Below, in pieces: positions 9,421 to 17,358 of a stretch of DNA of 64,000 bases. Source of the DNA: Devosia sp. FKR38 (GTDB lineage Bacteria; Pseudomonadota; Alphaproteobacteria; Rhizobiales; Devosiaceae). The notes beneath the pieces are model-generated. The model was not told where the DNA came from. It did no database searches and saw nothing but the letters and a program-made list of their open reading frames with translations. Location: NCBI RefSeq assembly GCF_005222805.1, contig NZ_STGC01000005.1, positions 186,001 through 250,000 of the forward strand, written 5' to 3'. How positions within the stretch are numbered: the first letter of the stretch is position 1; each line of letters opens with the position of its first letter. A program made the position numbers and the translations under genes.

Positions 9421-10716
9421 TTAGCTTGCGGCCTTGGCCTGGACTTCGAGCGCAACCTTGCGGATGGCTTCGACGGCCTGGTCAGGCGTCATGGTGCGGT
9501 TGAGCACTTCCACAGTGGCGTTGAGATAGGCTTCCGACACCGCCGCATCGAGCAGCACGTCCAGCACATTGACGCCCTGGGTGAAAGTGGCGACATCGGC
9601 AGCCAGTGCCTTGAACAGCGGGCTCACGCCTTCGACCGTATCGATCTTGGTCGCGTTGGACGGCATGAACTTGGTGTATTCGACGAACTTGGCAGCCTGG
9701 TCGTCTGACACCAGGAAGCTCAGCCAGTCGACGGCTTCCTGCGGATGCGCCGTCTTTGCCGACACCTGGAAGCCCTCGGGCACCAGGAAGTTGGCGCCGG
9801 CATCGCCGCGGCCGCCATCAACCACCGGCAGGCGGAAGAAGCCGACATCGGTGAAGCCTGCCGTCTCAAAGCCCGAGATGCACCAGCTGCCGCAGAATTC
9901 CATCGGCGAGGCCTGGCTGGAGAACATCGTGTCAGCCACGGTGTAGTCGGTGGCGTTCGGAGCCTCTTCAAAGCAGCCGGCGTCCTGCAGATCCAGCAGG
10001 TCCTGGAAGGCCTTGGCATAGCCGGCGTCGGTGTAGAGTGCGTCGGCGGGGCGCGACAGATCATAGTCCGGCGCAGTGCCGGCAACACCCAGCTCGCGCT
10101 CATTGAGCATGGTCATCCAGTGGATGGCCTTCCACCGCGTCTTGTTGCCCAGCGGCATCGGCACCGTGTTCGGGTCGATGGCGCGGATGGACTTGCACAG
10201 CGTGCCCAGCTCGGCCAGCGTCTTGGGGACCTCCAGCTTGTGCTCGGCGAAATAGGCGGTGTTGTAGAACACAAACTTGCTCACCGCGTCGGCCGGCACG
10301 CCATAGAGCTTGCCGTCATAGCGGAAGGCGTCGAGATAGCCGCTGCCAACCGTGGTGCCAAAGGCGCCCGGTGCGTCGGCATAGCTGGTCAGGTCCAGCG
10401 CCAGCCCGTCCTTGGCCAGCCGCTTGGCATCATCGCCCGACCAGTTGAAGAACACATCCGGTCCGTCGCTGCCCACCAGCGCCACCTGCAGCCCGGTCTT
10501 GTAGGGGTCGCCGGGGAAGGTCTGGTGTTCGATGGTGACGTTGGGATGGGTCTTTTTGAACTCTTCGGCGGCCTGGGCGATGAATTCCGGATAGCCGGTA
10601 TTGTCCAGGGTCCACATCTTGATGGTGACGGCATCCTGCGCCAGGGCGGAGCCGCCGGCGAGAGTCGCCAGCGTAGCGGCGGCAACAAGCGCGCGCATGC
10701 GAGGCATCATGAGCAT
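9421..10716 (-). CDS. sugar ABC transporter substrate-binding protein
   Basis: A 431-residue periplasmic solute-binding protein of family 1. The N-terminus is a signal peptide ending in ALA-Q, and the mature part begins with the strand VTIKMWTLDN typical of MalE-like proteins. ATG at 10716 is chosen since GAAAGG lies 7 bases upstream; the open frame continues further into the promoter region without meaning. This is the first gene of the operon running down to the glycosidase at 4484. Expression is likely controlled by the divergent LacI-type regulator through palindromes at 10783 and 10848. Confidence 0.94.
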   Translation of the reverse strand: MLMMPRMRALVAAATLATLAGGSALAQDAVTIKMWTLDNTGYPEFIAQAAEEFKKTHPNVTIEHQTFPGDPYKTGLQVALVGSDGPDVFFNWSGDDAKRLAKDGLALDLTSYADAPGAFGTTVGSGYLDAFRYDGKLYGVPADAVSKFVFYNTAYFAEHKLEVPKTLAELGTLCKSIRAIDPNTVPMPLGNKTRWKAIHWMTMLNERELGVAGTAPDYDLSRPADALYTDAGYAKAFQDLLDLQDAGCFEEAPNATDYTVADTMFSSQASPMEFCGSWCISGFETAGFTDVGFFRLPVVDGGRGDAGANFLVPEGFQVSAKTAHPQEAVDWLSFLVSDDQAAKFVEYTKFMPSNATKIDTVEGVSPLFKALAADVATFTQGVNVLDVLLDAAVSEAYLNATVEVLNRTMTPDQAVEAIRKVALEVQAKAAS

Positions 10717-10782
10717 TGGGCAACCTTTCGCGATCGACGTGAAGATCCGGCCGACAGCGGCCGAACCAGTGCGGGCCCTTTG

Positions 10783-10796
10783 CCGAACATGTTCGG
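10783..10796. promoter_or_regulatory. operator-like palindrome (LacI-family site)
   Basis: CCGAACATGTTCGG is a perfect 14-bp palindrome with an even centre, as LacI-family operators usually have. It lies just downstream of the predicted minus-strand promoter of the sugar-binding-protein gene, a position suited to blocking transcription. Confidence 0.6.
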
Positions 10797-10816
10797 TAAT
10801 CTTGGGTCCTGAGGCG

Positions 10817-10844
10817 ACTATATGGCCGAAAACCCAATTGACAA
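10817..10844 (-). promoter_or_regulatory. predicted promoter of the sugar ABC operon
   Basis: On the minus strand TTGTCA (complement of 10839-10844) and TATAGT (complement of 10817-10822) are separated by 16 bases. The predicted transcript start near 10810 gives a leader of about 95 bases before the binding-protein ATG. The reverse TTGACA at 10838-10843 may serve the divergent regulator, but no good -10 box accompanies it. Confidence 0.55.
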
Positions 10845-10847
10845 TAG

Positions 10848-10862
10848 TCGAACAGCGTTCGA
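10848..10862. promoter_or_regulatory. second operator-like inverted repeat
   Basis: TCGAACAGCGTTCGA has 6-bp arms around a 3-base centre and shares CGAAC/GTTCG half-sites with the palindrome at 10783. It lies upstream of the lacI-type start and next to the -35 box of the divergent operon, so it could control both directions. Additional TTCGAA repeats follow at 10858-10873. Confidence 0.5.
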
Positions 10863-10899
10863 ACTTCTTCGAAAATTCATCGAACCTGGGGATGCTCCA

Positions 10900-11904
10900 A
10901 TGGCAACAATGCGCGATGTCGCCCGACTGGCCGGAGTCTCGGTTTCCACCGTGTCCCTGTGCCTGACCAACAGTGGCCCGGTGGGGGCCGAAACGCGCAG
11001 CCGCGTCGAGGCCGCCGCCCGCGAGCTCAACTATCACACCGGCCCGGTCGAACACGGCGCCAAGCGCGGCCGCAGCCGGCTGATCGGCATCCTGTTGGGC
11101 GATGTCTACAATCCCTTCTTCGGCCGCATGCTCGATCGGGTCGATGCGGCTGTGTCAGCCGTCGATCACATGCTGATTGTCTCCATGACCGGCATCGACA
11201 AGGAGCGCGAGATCCGCGCCCTCGATCAGCTCCGTCGCTATCGCCCCGCCGGCGTGCTGATGGCGCCACTGCGCAACAATGCCGCCCTGCAGCGGCGGCT
11301 GCGCACGCTGGACATGCCCGCCGTGCTGGTCGACCAGAATGTCGATGATGTGCGCCTCGACTATGTCGGTTCCGACAATACCCTGGCCACCCGCATGCTC
11401 ACCGAATATCTGGCGCGCATGGGCCACCGCCGCATCTGCTATCTGGGCGGGCGGCTCGATCTCTCCAACTCGGTCCTGCGCCGCCAGGGTTTTCGCGATG
11501 GCCTCGCCGCCACGGGCGTGCCGGAAACCGAAACCATGGAGATCACGGCCGACTACAGCGCCGACCAGGCCTATGCGCAGACCATGCGGGTGATGACCAT
11601 GACCCGTCGCCCCACGGCGATCCTGGCGGCCAGCAATATGATGGCCATCGGCGCGCTGCAGGCCATCAACGATCTCGGCTTCAACTGCCCGCGCGATGTC
11701 TCGCTCTGTGGCGTCGATGAAGTGCCCTGGGGCGGCGTCATCCAGCCGCGCATCACCACGGTCGCCCAGCCGGTGGACGAGCTGGCCGACATCGCCGCCG
11801 CCTGGCTGCTCGAGCGCATCATCGGCCGCGGCGGCCCACCCCGCCAGCATATCGCCGTGCCCAAGCTGATCCTGGGCTCATCCTGCCAGCCACCGTCCAG
11901 CTAG
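10900..11904 (+). CDS. LacI-family transcriptional regulator
   Basis: A 334-residue sugar-responsive repressor. The N-terminal helix-turn-helix is MRDVARLAGVSVSTVSLCLTN, followed by a hinge and a periplasmic-binding-protein-like sensor domain (IGILLGDVYNPFF, GHRRICYLGG, DVSLCGVDEVPWG). The start at 10900 is preferred because LacI proteins begin just before this helix and GGGGA lies 8 bases upstream; an earlier in-frame ATG at 10822 would add 26 unrelated residues that overlap the promoter. It is divergent from the sugar ABC operon and is its likely local regulator, with the imported sugar as inducer by inference. Confidence 0.93.
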   Translation: MATMRDVARLAGVSVSTVSLCLTNSGPVGAETRSRVEAAARELNYHTGPVEHGAKRGRSRLIGILLGDVYNPFFGRMLDRVDAAVSAVDHMLIVSMTGIDKEREIRALDQLRRYRPAGVLMAPLRNNAALQRRLRTLDMPAVLVDQNVDDVRLDYVGSDNTLATRMLTEYLARMGHRRICYLGGRLDLSNSVLRRQGFRDGLAATGVPETETMEITADYSADQAYAQTMRVMTMTRRPTAILAASNMMAIGALQAINDLGFNCPRDVSLCGVDEVPWGGVIQPRITTVAQPVDELADIAAAWLLERIIGRGGPPRQHIAVPKLILGSSCQPPSS

Positions 11905-12023
11905 CGCTGCCCAGCGGCAGTGTTTTCCAACAATCCCCCGCGCCCTAGCCCAAATTTCCCCGGCTGCGCCTTGTCCCATTGCGCGCAATTTGACATGACA
12001 CCGCCAACCTTGCGGAGCAGCCC

Positions 12024-12782
12024 ATGAAAATCCTGGTCGCCATCAAGCGCGTCGTCGATCACAACGTCCGCATCCGCGTGCGGCCCGATGGCTCGGGCGT
12101 GGAAACCACCGGCGTGCGCATGTCGATGAACCCCTTTTGCAAGCATGCTGTCGAGGCTGCCGTGCAGCTGTCCGAAGCCGGGCATGGCGACGAGATCGTG
12201 GTGGTCTCCATCGGGCCCAAGGCGGCCAATGATGTGATCCTGACCGCGCTGGCCATGGGCGCCCATCGCGGCCTGCTCATCGAGACCGATGCGGCGCTCG
12301 AAACCCTCGCCATTGCCAAGCTCCTGGCCAAGGTGGTCGATGAGGAAGCGCCCGATCTGGTGCTGCTCGGCAAGCAGGCCGTCGACGACGACAGCAATCA
12401 TGTCGGCCAGATGCTGGCCGCCCTCACCAATCGCCCGCAGGCCACCTTTGCCTCCGAGATCAAGGTGGTCGGGCAGGGGCTCGAGGTCACCCGTGAGATC
12501 GATTCCGGCCGCGAGACCCTGGCGCTGCCGCTCCCGGCCATCGTCACCGCCGACCTGCGCCTCAACACGCCGCGCAATGCCGCGCTGCCGCAGGTGATGA
12601 AGGCGCGCTCCAAGCCACTGGCCGTGCGTCCCGTCGCCGACTTCGGCGTCGATCTCGCGCCGCGCCTCGTCATCGAAACCATATCGCCGCCGCCCGAGCG
12701 CCTGGCCGGAAAGACCGTCGCCTCGGTCACCGAACTGGCGGGCATCATCGCCAGCGATCTCTCCACCATGGAGGCCTTGTGA
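12024..12782 (+). CDS. etfB: electron transfer flavoprotein beta subunit
   Basis: A 252-residue subunit of the soluble heterodimeric electron carrier that takes electrons from acyl-CoA and related dehydrogenases to ETF:ubiquinone oxidoreductase. The AMP-binding segment LLGKQAVDDDSNHVGQML near residue 115 and the ETF beta signature region near 130-150 are present. It overlaps etfA by one base (TGATG), so the subunits are translationally coupled. Length fits the family. Confidence 0.96.
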   Translation: MKILVAIKRVVDHNVRIRVRPDGSGVETTGVRMSMNPFCKHAVEAAVQLSEAGHGDEIVVVSIGPKAANDVILTALAMGAHRGLLIETDAALETLAIAKLLAKVVDEEAPDLVLLGKQAVDDDSNHVGQMLAALTNRPQATFASEIKVVGQGLEVTREIDSGRETLALPLPAIVTADLRLNTPRNAALPQVMKARSKPLAVRPVADFGVDLAPRLVIETISPPPERLAGKTVASVTELAGIIASDLSTMEAL

Positions 12783-13711
12783 TGAGCGTTCTGCTGGTTG
12801 CCGATATCGATCAGGGCGCCCTCGCGCCCGCCTCGGCCCGCGTGCTGTCCGCTATTGCCGGCCTGGGTCCGGTTGACGTGCTGGTGCTGGGCAACGACAC
12901 CGATGCGGCGGCTGCCGAAGCCGCCAATCTGGTCGGCGTCGCCCGCGTTCTCGTTGCCAAGGGCCTGGTTGCCGCCGACGCAGATGCCGATGTCATTGTT
13001 GCGCTGTCGTCAGGCTATCACTTTGTTGTCCAATCGGCGGGAAGTGTCGGTCGAGATCGCATGCCACGTGTAGCCGCACGGCTCGATGTCATGCCCGTCA
13101 CCGACATCGTCCAGATCCTGGCGCCCAACCGCTTCGTCCGCCCGATTTACGCCGGCAACGCCCTGCAGACCGTGCGTGACGATCAGCCCATCCATGTGCT
13201 GACCATCCGCGCCTCGGCCTTCCGCGCCGCGGCGACAGGCAATGCCGCGCCCATCCAACGCCTTGATCTGGCAATGCAATCTTCTGTCCGCCTGATCGCC
13301 ACCCATCGCACGCCCAGCGACACACCCGATCTGGCTACGGCGCAGGTCGTGGTCGGCGGCGGCGTTGCGCTTGGCTCGGCCGAGAACTTCCAACTGGTTG
13401 AAAAACTTGCCAAAAAACTCGGCGCGGCCATCGGCGCAACCCGCGCTGCCGTCGATGCCGGCTTTGCCCCCAACGACTGGCAGGTCGGCCAGACCGGCAA
13501 GATCATCGCCCCCGATCTCTATATCGCCATTGGCATTTCCGGCGCGCTGCAGCACCTGGCCGGCATCCAGGGCGCCAAAAAGATCATCGCCATCAATACC
13601 GATCCCGAAGCGCCGCTGGTCAAGCTGGCCGACGTCGCCCTGATCGGTGATCTCTTTGATATCGTACCGAAATTGACCGCCGAACTGGATCGGCTCGGCG
13701 TCAAGCGCTGA
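12782..13711 (+). CDS. etfA: electron transfer flavoprotein alpha subunit
   Basis: A 309-residue FAD-binding partner of EtfB. The C-terminal FAD domain is clear: [19 protein letters not shown] near residue 240 and then [19 protein letters not shown]. The ATG at 12782 shares its A with the etfB stop codon; a GTG one codon earlier is also possible. Together with EtfB it would link fatty-acid or amino-acid oxidation to the respiratory chain. The dehydrogenases and ETF-QO are not in this window. Confidence 0.96.
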   Translation: MSVLLVADIDQGALAPASARVLSAIAGLGPVDVLVLGNDTDAAAAEAANLVGVARVLVAKGLVAADADADVIVALSSGYHFVVQSAGSVGRDRMPRVAARLDVMPVTDIVQILAPNRFVRPIYAGNALQTVRDDQPIHVLTIRASAFRAAATGNAAPIQRLDLAMQSSVRLIATHRTPSDTPDLATAQVVVGGGVALGSAENFQLVEKLAKKLGAAIGATRAAVDAGFAPNDWQVGQTGKIIAPDLYIAIGISGALQHLAGIQGAKKIIAINTDPEAPLVKLADVALIGDLFDIVPKLTAELDRLGVKR

Positions 13712-13804
13712 GCCATTCGACCAAAAGCCAACGCCTGTCTGCGATTGCAAAATCCCCGCCGGCGCCTATAAAGGCCCCGCATTCCCACCGGAACGACTCC
13801 TGTC

Positions 13805-14989
13805 ATGTTTGAGACCCTCTCCAAGGCCCCCGGCGACAAGATCCTGGCGCTCATGGGCGAATACGCGGCCGACCCGCGCCCCACAAAGATCGACCTTGGC
13901 GTCGGCGTCTATAAAGACGAGCAGGGTGTTACTCCCATCATGTCCTCGGTCAAAAAGGCCGAGCAGAAGATCCTGGCCCAGGGCAAGACCAAGACCTATC
14001 TCGGCATTGCCGGCAACAAGGGCTATGGCGCCGCCGTGCTCGATCTGGCCCTGGCCGACAGCATTGACCGCAGCCGCGTCCGCATCGCGCAGGCTCCCGG
14101 CGGCACCGGCTCGCTCTGGGTTTTGATGCAGCTCGTCAACCGCGCCAAGCCCGGCGCCACCGTCTGGGTGTCCGATCCGACTTGGCCGAACCACAATCCC
14201 ATCGCCGAAAATTCCGGCCTAGTGGTCAAGACCTATCCCTATTTCGACACCGCCACTCGCGGCGTCAAATTCGACCAGATGCTGGCCGCCCTCGACACCA
14301 TGGGCCCGGGCGATGTGGTGCTGCTGCATGGCTGCTGCCATAACCCGACCGGCGCCAACCTCACCAATGCCCAGTGGGATCAGGTTGCTGCCAGCCTCGC
14401 GCGTACCGGTGCCTTGCCCTTCATCGACCTGGCCTATCTCGGCTTTGGCGATGGCCTGCTTGAAGACGCCTATGGCACCCGCAAGGTGCTGTCGGTGGTG
14501 CCCGAAGCGCTGATCGCCTTCTCGGGCTCCAAGAACTTCGGTCTTTACCGTGAGCGCGTCGGCGCGGCCATCATCGTCGCCCGCGATGCCGCCCAGGCCG
14601 ATGTCGCGCAGTCGCAGCTGCTCAACATCATCCGAGGCGCCTATAGCCAGCCACCCGATCATGGTGCCGAGATCATCCGCACCATTCTTGAGGATGCCGA
14701 GCTGCGCGCCGAGTGGGAAGCCGAGCTCAACATGATGCGCGCCCGCATGATCCGCCTGCGCGAAAAGCTTAGCGCCGCCATCCGCACCAAGAGCAATTCC
14801 GCCGATTTTGACTTCATTGCCGATCACCGCGGCATGTTCTCGCTGCTGGGCCTGCCCAATAGCGTGGTCGAACATCTTAAGGCCACCAACGGGGTCTATA
14901 TGATCGGCGACAGTCGTATCAACGTCGCAGGCATCCCCGAAGATCGGGTGGACGATCTGGCCGACGCGTTCCTGTCGGCCATGAAATAG
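13805..14989 (+). CDS. aspartate/aromatic amino acid aminotransferase (class I)
   Basis: A 394-residue PLP enzyme of the AspC/TyrB subgroup, transferring amino groups between aspartate or aromatic amino acids and 2-oxo acids. It begins with the typical DKILALMGEYAADPRPTKIDLGVGVYKDEQG block. The PLP lysine lies in FSGSKNFGLYRERVG near residue 245, and the substrate-arginine region lies close to the C-terminus. It stands alone between etfA and the transaldolase, with gaps of about 90 bases on each side. Aspartate versus aromatic preference cannot be decided from sequence alone. Confidence 0.93.
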   Translation: MFETLSKAPGDKILALMGEYAADPRPTKIDLGVGVYKDEQGVTPIMSSVKKAEQKILAQGKTKTYLGIAGNKGYGAAVLDLALADSIDRSRVRIAQAPGGTGSLWVLMQLVNRAKPGATVWVSDPTWPNHNPIAENSGLVVKTYPYFDTATRGVKFDQMLAALDTMGPGDVVLLHGCCHNPTGANLTNAQWDQVAASLARTGALPFIDLAYLGFGDGLLEDAYGTRKVLSVVPEALIAFSGSKNFGLYRERVGAAIIVARDAAQADVAQSQLLNIIRGAYSQPPDHGAEIIRTILEDAELRAEWEAELNMMRARMIRLREKLSAAIRTKSNSADFDFIADHRGMFSLLGLPNSVVEHLKATNGVYMIGDSRINVAGIPEDRVDDLADAFLSAMK

Positions 14990-15073
14990 CGCCTGCAAAT
15001 GGCCTTGCGGCAACCCCTTGCCGTGCTACACCTTTTGCCCATGGGCAGATTTGAAGACAACTAGGAGGGAACC

Positions 15074-15727
15074 ATGAAGTTCTTCGTCGACACTGCGGAA
15101 ATCAAGGACATCAAGGAGCTCTATGCGACCGGTCTTCTCGATGGCGTCACCACCAACCCCAGCCTGATCGCCAAGTCCGGCCGTGACTTCAAGGAAGTCA
15201 TCGCCGAGATCTGCGCCCTGGTTCCCGGCCCGGTTTCGGCCGAAGTGGCGAGCCTGGAATATGAAGGCATGGTTGCCGAAGGTGAGCACCTCGCCAAGAT
15301 CGCTGAGAACGTGGTCATCAAGCTGCCGCTGACGCTCAACGGCCTCAAGGCCACCAAGTACTTCTTCGACAAGGGCATCAAGACCAACGTCACCCTGTGC
15401 TTCTCGGCCAACCAGGCCCTGCTGGCTGCCAAGGTCGGCGCGACCTATATCTCGCCCTTCCTGGGCCGTCTGGATGACATCAACCTCGACGGCGTCGAAC
15501 TGATCGAGAATATCCGCCAGATCTACGACAACTACGCTTTCGACACCCAGATCCTGGCCGCGTCCATCCGCTCGCCCAACCACGTGACCCAGGTCGCGCT
15601 GGCCGGCTCCGATGTCGCCACCATTCCGCCCGACGTGATCCGCAAGCTGGCCAACCACCCGCTGACCAACGCCGGCATCGAAGGCTTCCTCAAGGATTGG
15701 AAGGCCACGGGCCAGTCCATCCTCTAG
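15074..15727 (+). CDS. tal: transaldolase, small fructose-6-phosphate aldolase-like type
   Basis: A 217-residue enzyme of the non-oxidative pentose phosphate pathway. The small subfamily (about 215 residues, E. coli FSA-like) is recognised by [10 protein letters not shown] at the start, [13 protein letters not shown] near residue 30, the Schiff-base lysine in NVVIKLPLT near 86 and [13 protein letters not shown] near 110. It acts in the cytoplasm, moving a dihydroxyacetone unit between sugar phosphates. AGGAGGGA lies 5 bases before the ATG. A strong terminator follows at 15790. Confidence 0.95.
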   Translation: MKFFVDTAEIKDIKELYATGLLDGVTTNPSLIAKSGRDFKEVIAEICALVPGPVSAEVASLEYEGMVAEGEHLAKIAENVVIKLPLTLNGLKATKYFFDKGIKTNVTLCFSANQALLAAKVGATYISPFLGRLDDINLDGVELIENIRQIYDNYAFDTQILAASIRSPNHVTQVALAGSDVATIPPDVIRKLANHPLTNAGIEGFLKDWKATGQSIL

Positions 15728-15789
15728 GGCGTCGCAATACCCATCGTCGGCCGCGTGGTGAGCCTGTCGCACCACGCGGTCCTGCCACC

Positions 15790-15833
15790 AAGACCTCGCC
15801 CTTCGACATGCTCGGGGTGAGGTCTTTTGTTTT
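15790..15833 (+). terminator. Rho-independent terminator after transaldolase
   Basis: Stem AAGACCTC / GAGGTCTT (8 perfect pairs, extended by one G-T and three G-C pairs) is followed by TTTTGTTTTG. The loop part CTTCGACATGCTCGGGG resembles a dispersed repeat common in alphaproteobacterial genomes, so the terminator may have arisen from such an element. Confidence 0.75.
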
Positions 15834-15845
15834 GAGAGGCTCCCT

Positions 15846-16916
15846 ATGGCTGACACTGCCCTTGCTGCCGCGATCAAATCGGCCCTCACCACTGTGGAAA
15901 TCCCCGGTGGTGGCGATCTGGCGGGCTATGCAGGCCTCTCCGACATCATCGTCACGCCCTCGGCGGTGGCCTTTGCCATAGCGGTGGCCCCCGGCATGGA
16001 GGCCGCTTTCGGCCCGGCGCGCGACGCCGCACAACACGCTGCCCAGGCCGTCGCCGGCACCCGCAAGGTCATGGTCTCGCTGACCGGCGGCAAGCCCCCG
16101 GCCAAGGTCGGCCCGACCTTCTCGCATGGCAAGCCGGTCCCACCGGGCAAGACTGCCGTTCCCGGCGTTCGCCGCATCATCGCTGTCGGGTCCGGCAAGG
16201 GCGGCGTCGGCAAATCCACCACCGCGGTCAACCTCGCCCTGGCGCTGCAGGCCGAGGGCCTGCGCGTGGGCATACTCGATGCCGATCTCTATGGGCCCTC
16301 CATTCCCAAGCTGCTCGGGCTCGAAGGCCAACCGGCGATCCGCGACGACGGTATCTTCACGCCCCATGCCGCCTTTGGCCTCAAGGCCATGTCCATTGGC
16401 TCGATGCTGGTCAAGGACCAGGCGGTGGTCTGGCGTGGGCCCATGGCGACCTCGGCGCTCCGCCAGTTGTTGCGCGAGACCGACTGGGGCGATCTTGACG
16501 CCTTGGTGGTCGATTTGCCCCCGGGCACTGGTGACATCCAGATCTCGCTGTTTCAGCAGGCCATTGTGGAGGGCGTGGTCATCGTTTCTACCCCGCAGGA
16601 TCTCGCCCTGATCGATGCCAAGAAGGCGATCGACATGATCAAGCGCTTCGACGTGCCGTTGCTCGGCCTGGTCGAGAACATGAGCTACTTCATCGCCCCC
16701 GATACTGGCCATCGCTATGATATTTTTGGCTCGGGCGGCGCCGAGCGGGCGGCCGCTGAGCTGGGCATGCCGTTCCTGGGCGCCGTGCCGCTGGTCATGT
16801 CCATCCGCGAGGGTTCGGACGCGGGCGTGCCGCCGCTGGTCTCGGCCCCCGAGGGGGCAGAAGCCCAGGCCTATCGTGCCATCGCCCGCAAGCTGCTGGG
16901 GCAAACGCGCGCCTGA
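15846..16916 (+). CDS. Mrp/NBP35-type P-loop ATPase without cysteines
   Basis: A 356-residue ATPase of the Mrp/ApbC family, known for loading or carrying iron-sulfur clusters. Residues 1-80 form the N-terminal MIP18-like (DUF59) region, followed by a Pro-rich linker. The deviant Walker A GSGKGGVGKSTT is near residue 118 and the DLPPGTGDIQ motif near 223. In many homologs a CxxC pair binds a bridging cluster; here the equivalent place reads APDTG after NMSYFI, and I find no cysteine in the entire protein. Function as an Fe-S carrier is therefore doubtful, though ATPase motifs are intact. Confidence 0.9.
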   Translation: MADTALAAAIKSALTTVEIPGGGDLAGYAGLSDIIVTPSAVAFAIAVAPGMEAAFGPARDAAQHAAQAVAGTRKVMVSLTGGKPPAKVGPTFSHGKPVPPGKTAVPGVRRIIAVGSGKGGVGKSTTAVNLALALQAEGLRVGILDADLYGPSIPKLLGLEGQPAIRDDGIFTPHAAFGLKAMSIGSMLVKDQAVVWRGPMATSALRQLLRETDWGDLDALVVDLPPGTGDIQISLFQQAIVEGVVIVSTPQDLALIDAKKAIDMIKRFDVPLLGLVENMSYFIAPDTGHRYDIFGSGGAERAAAELGMPFLGAVPLVMSIREGSDAGVPPLVSAPEGAEAQAYRAIARKLLGQTRA

Positions 16917-16968
16917 GTGGGCCCCTCGCGTTAATCTTTTGTTAGGCCAGCAACCGCACACTTGCGAC

Positions 16969-17262
16969 ATGGTCACGTTTCGCAACGTCAGCGGCTATAA
17001 CGCCATTCTTGAGCAGCGCCAGCGCCGCGCCGACGCGGCCGCGATTGCTGACGCGCGTTCGTCCGCCCGCAAGGAGGCCGCTGAACGGGCCATGGCGCGT
17101 TCCGAATCGCTGCGCGCGACGATGTCGAACAACATCAACCAGACGGTCTCAAACCAGATTCAGCTCACCTCCCAATTGGTCAGTACCCGGGTCAACGCGG
17201 CCAATAAGGCCAAGACCGAAGAGATGATGGCCAAGGCTAACGCCATGATGAAGTTCGCCTGA
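16969..17262 (+). CDS. small coiled-coil protein of unknown function
   Basis: A 97-residue polar protein with no signal peptide or membrane segment. Residues 15-60 are rich in Ala, Arg, Glu and Gln (RQRRADAAAIADAR, RKEAAERAMARSE) and should form a helix or coiled coil; the end is rich in Asn, Met and Lys. The frame remains open upstream inside mrp, but ATG at 16969 comes after the mrp stop and gives a sensible protein. No known domain is recognised. Confidence 0.6.
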   Translation: MVTFRNVSGYNAILEQRQRRADAAAIADARSSARKEAAERAMARSESLRATMSNNINQTVSNQIQLTSQLVSTRVNAANKAKTEEMMAKANAMMKFA

Positions 17263-17281
17263 TTGGCGTGATTGTCTTTCC

Positions 17282-17293
17282 GCAATCGATTGC
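17282..17293. promoter_or_regulatory. operator-like palindrome upstream of beta-glucosidase
   Basis: GCAATCGATTGC is a perfect 12-bp palindrome with the central CG usual for LacI-family operators. It lies 66 bases before the beta-glucosidase start, just after a TTGTCT that could be a -35 box. It differs from the sites near 10783, so another regulator, encoded elsewhere, would be expected. Confidence 0.45.
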
Positions 17294-17358
17294 ATGATGC
17301 GTTCCGCTGCGCTATCGGCTTGTCTGCTTACTGCTGAGACAGACCCATAGGGATCGCC

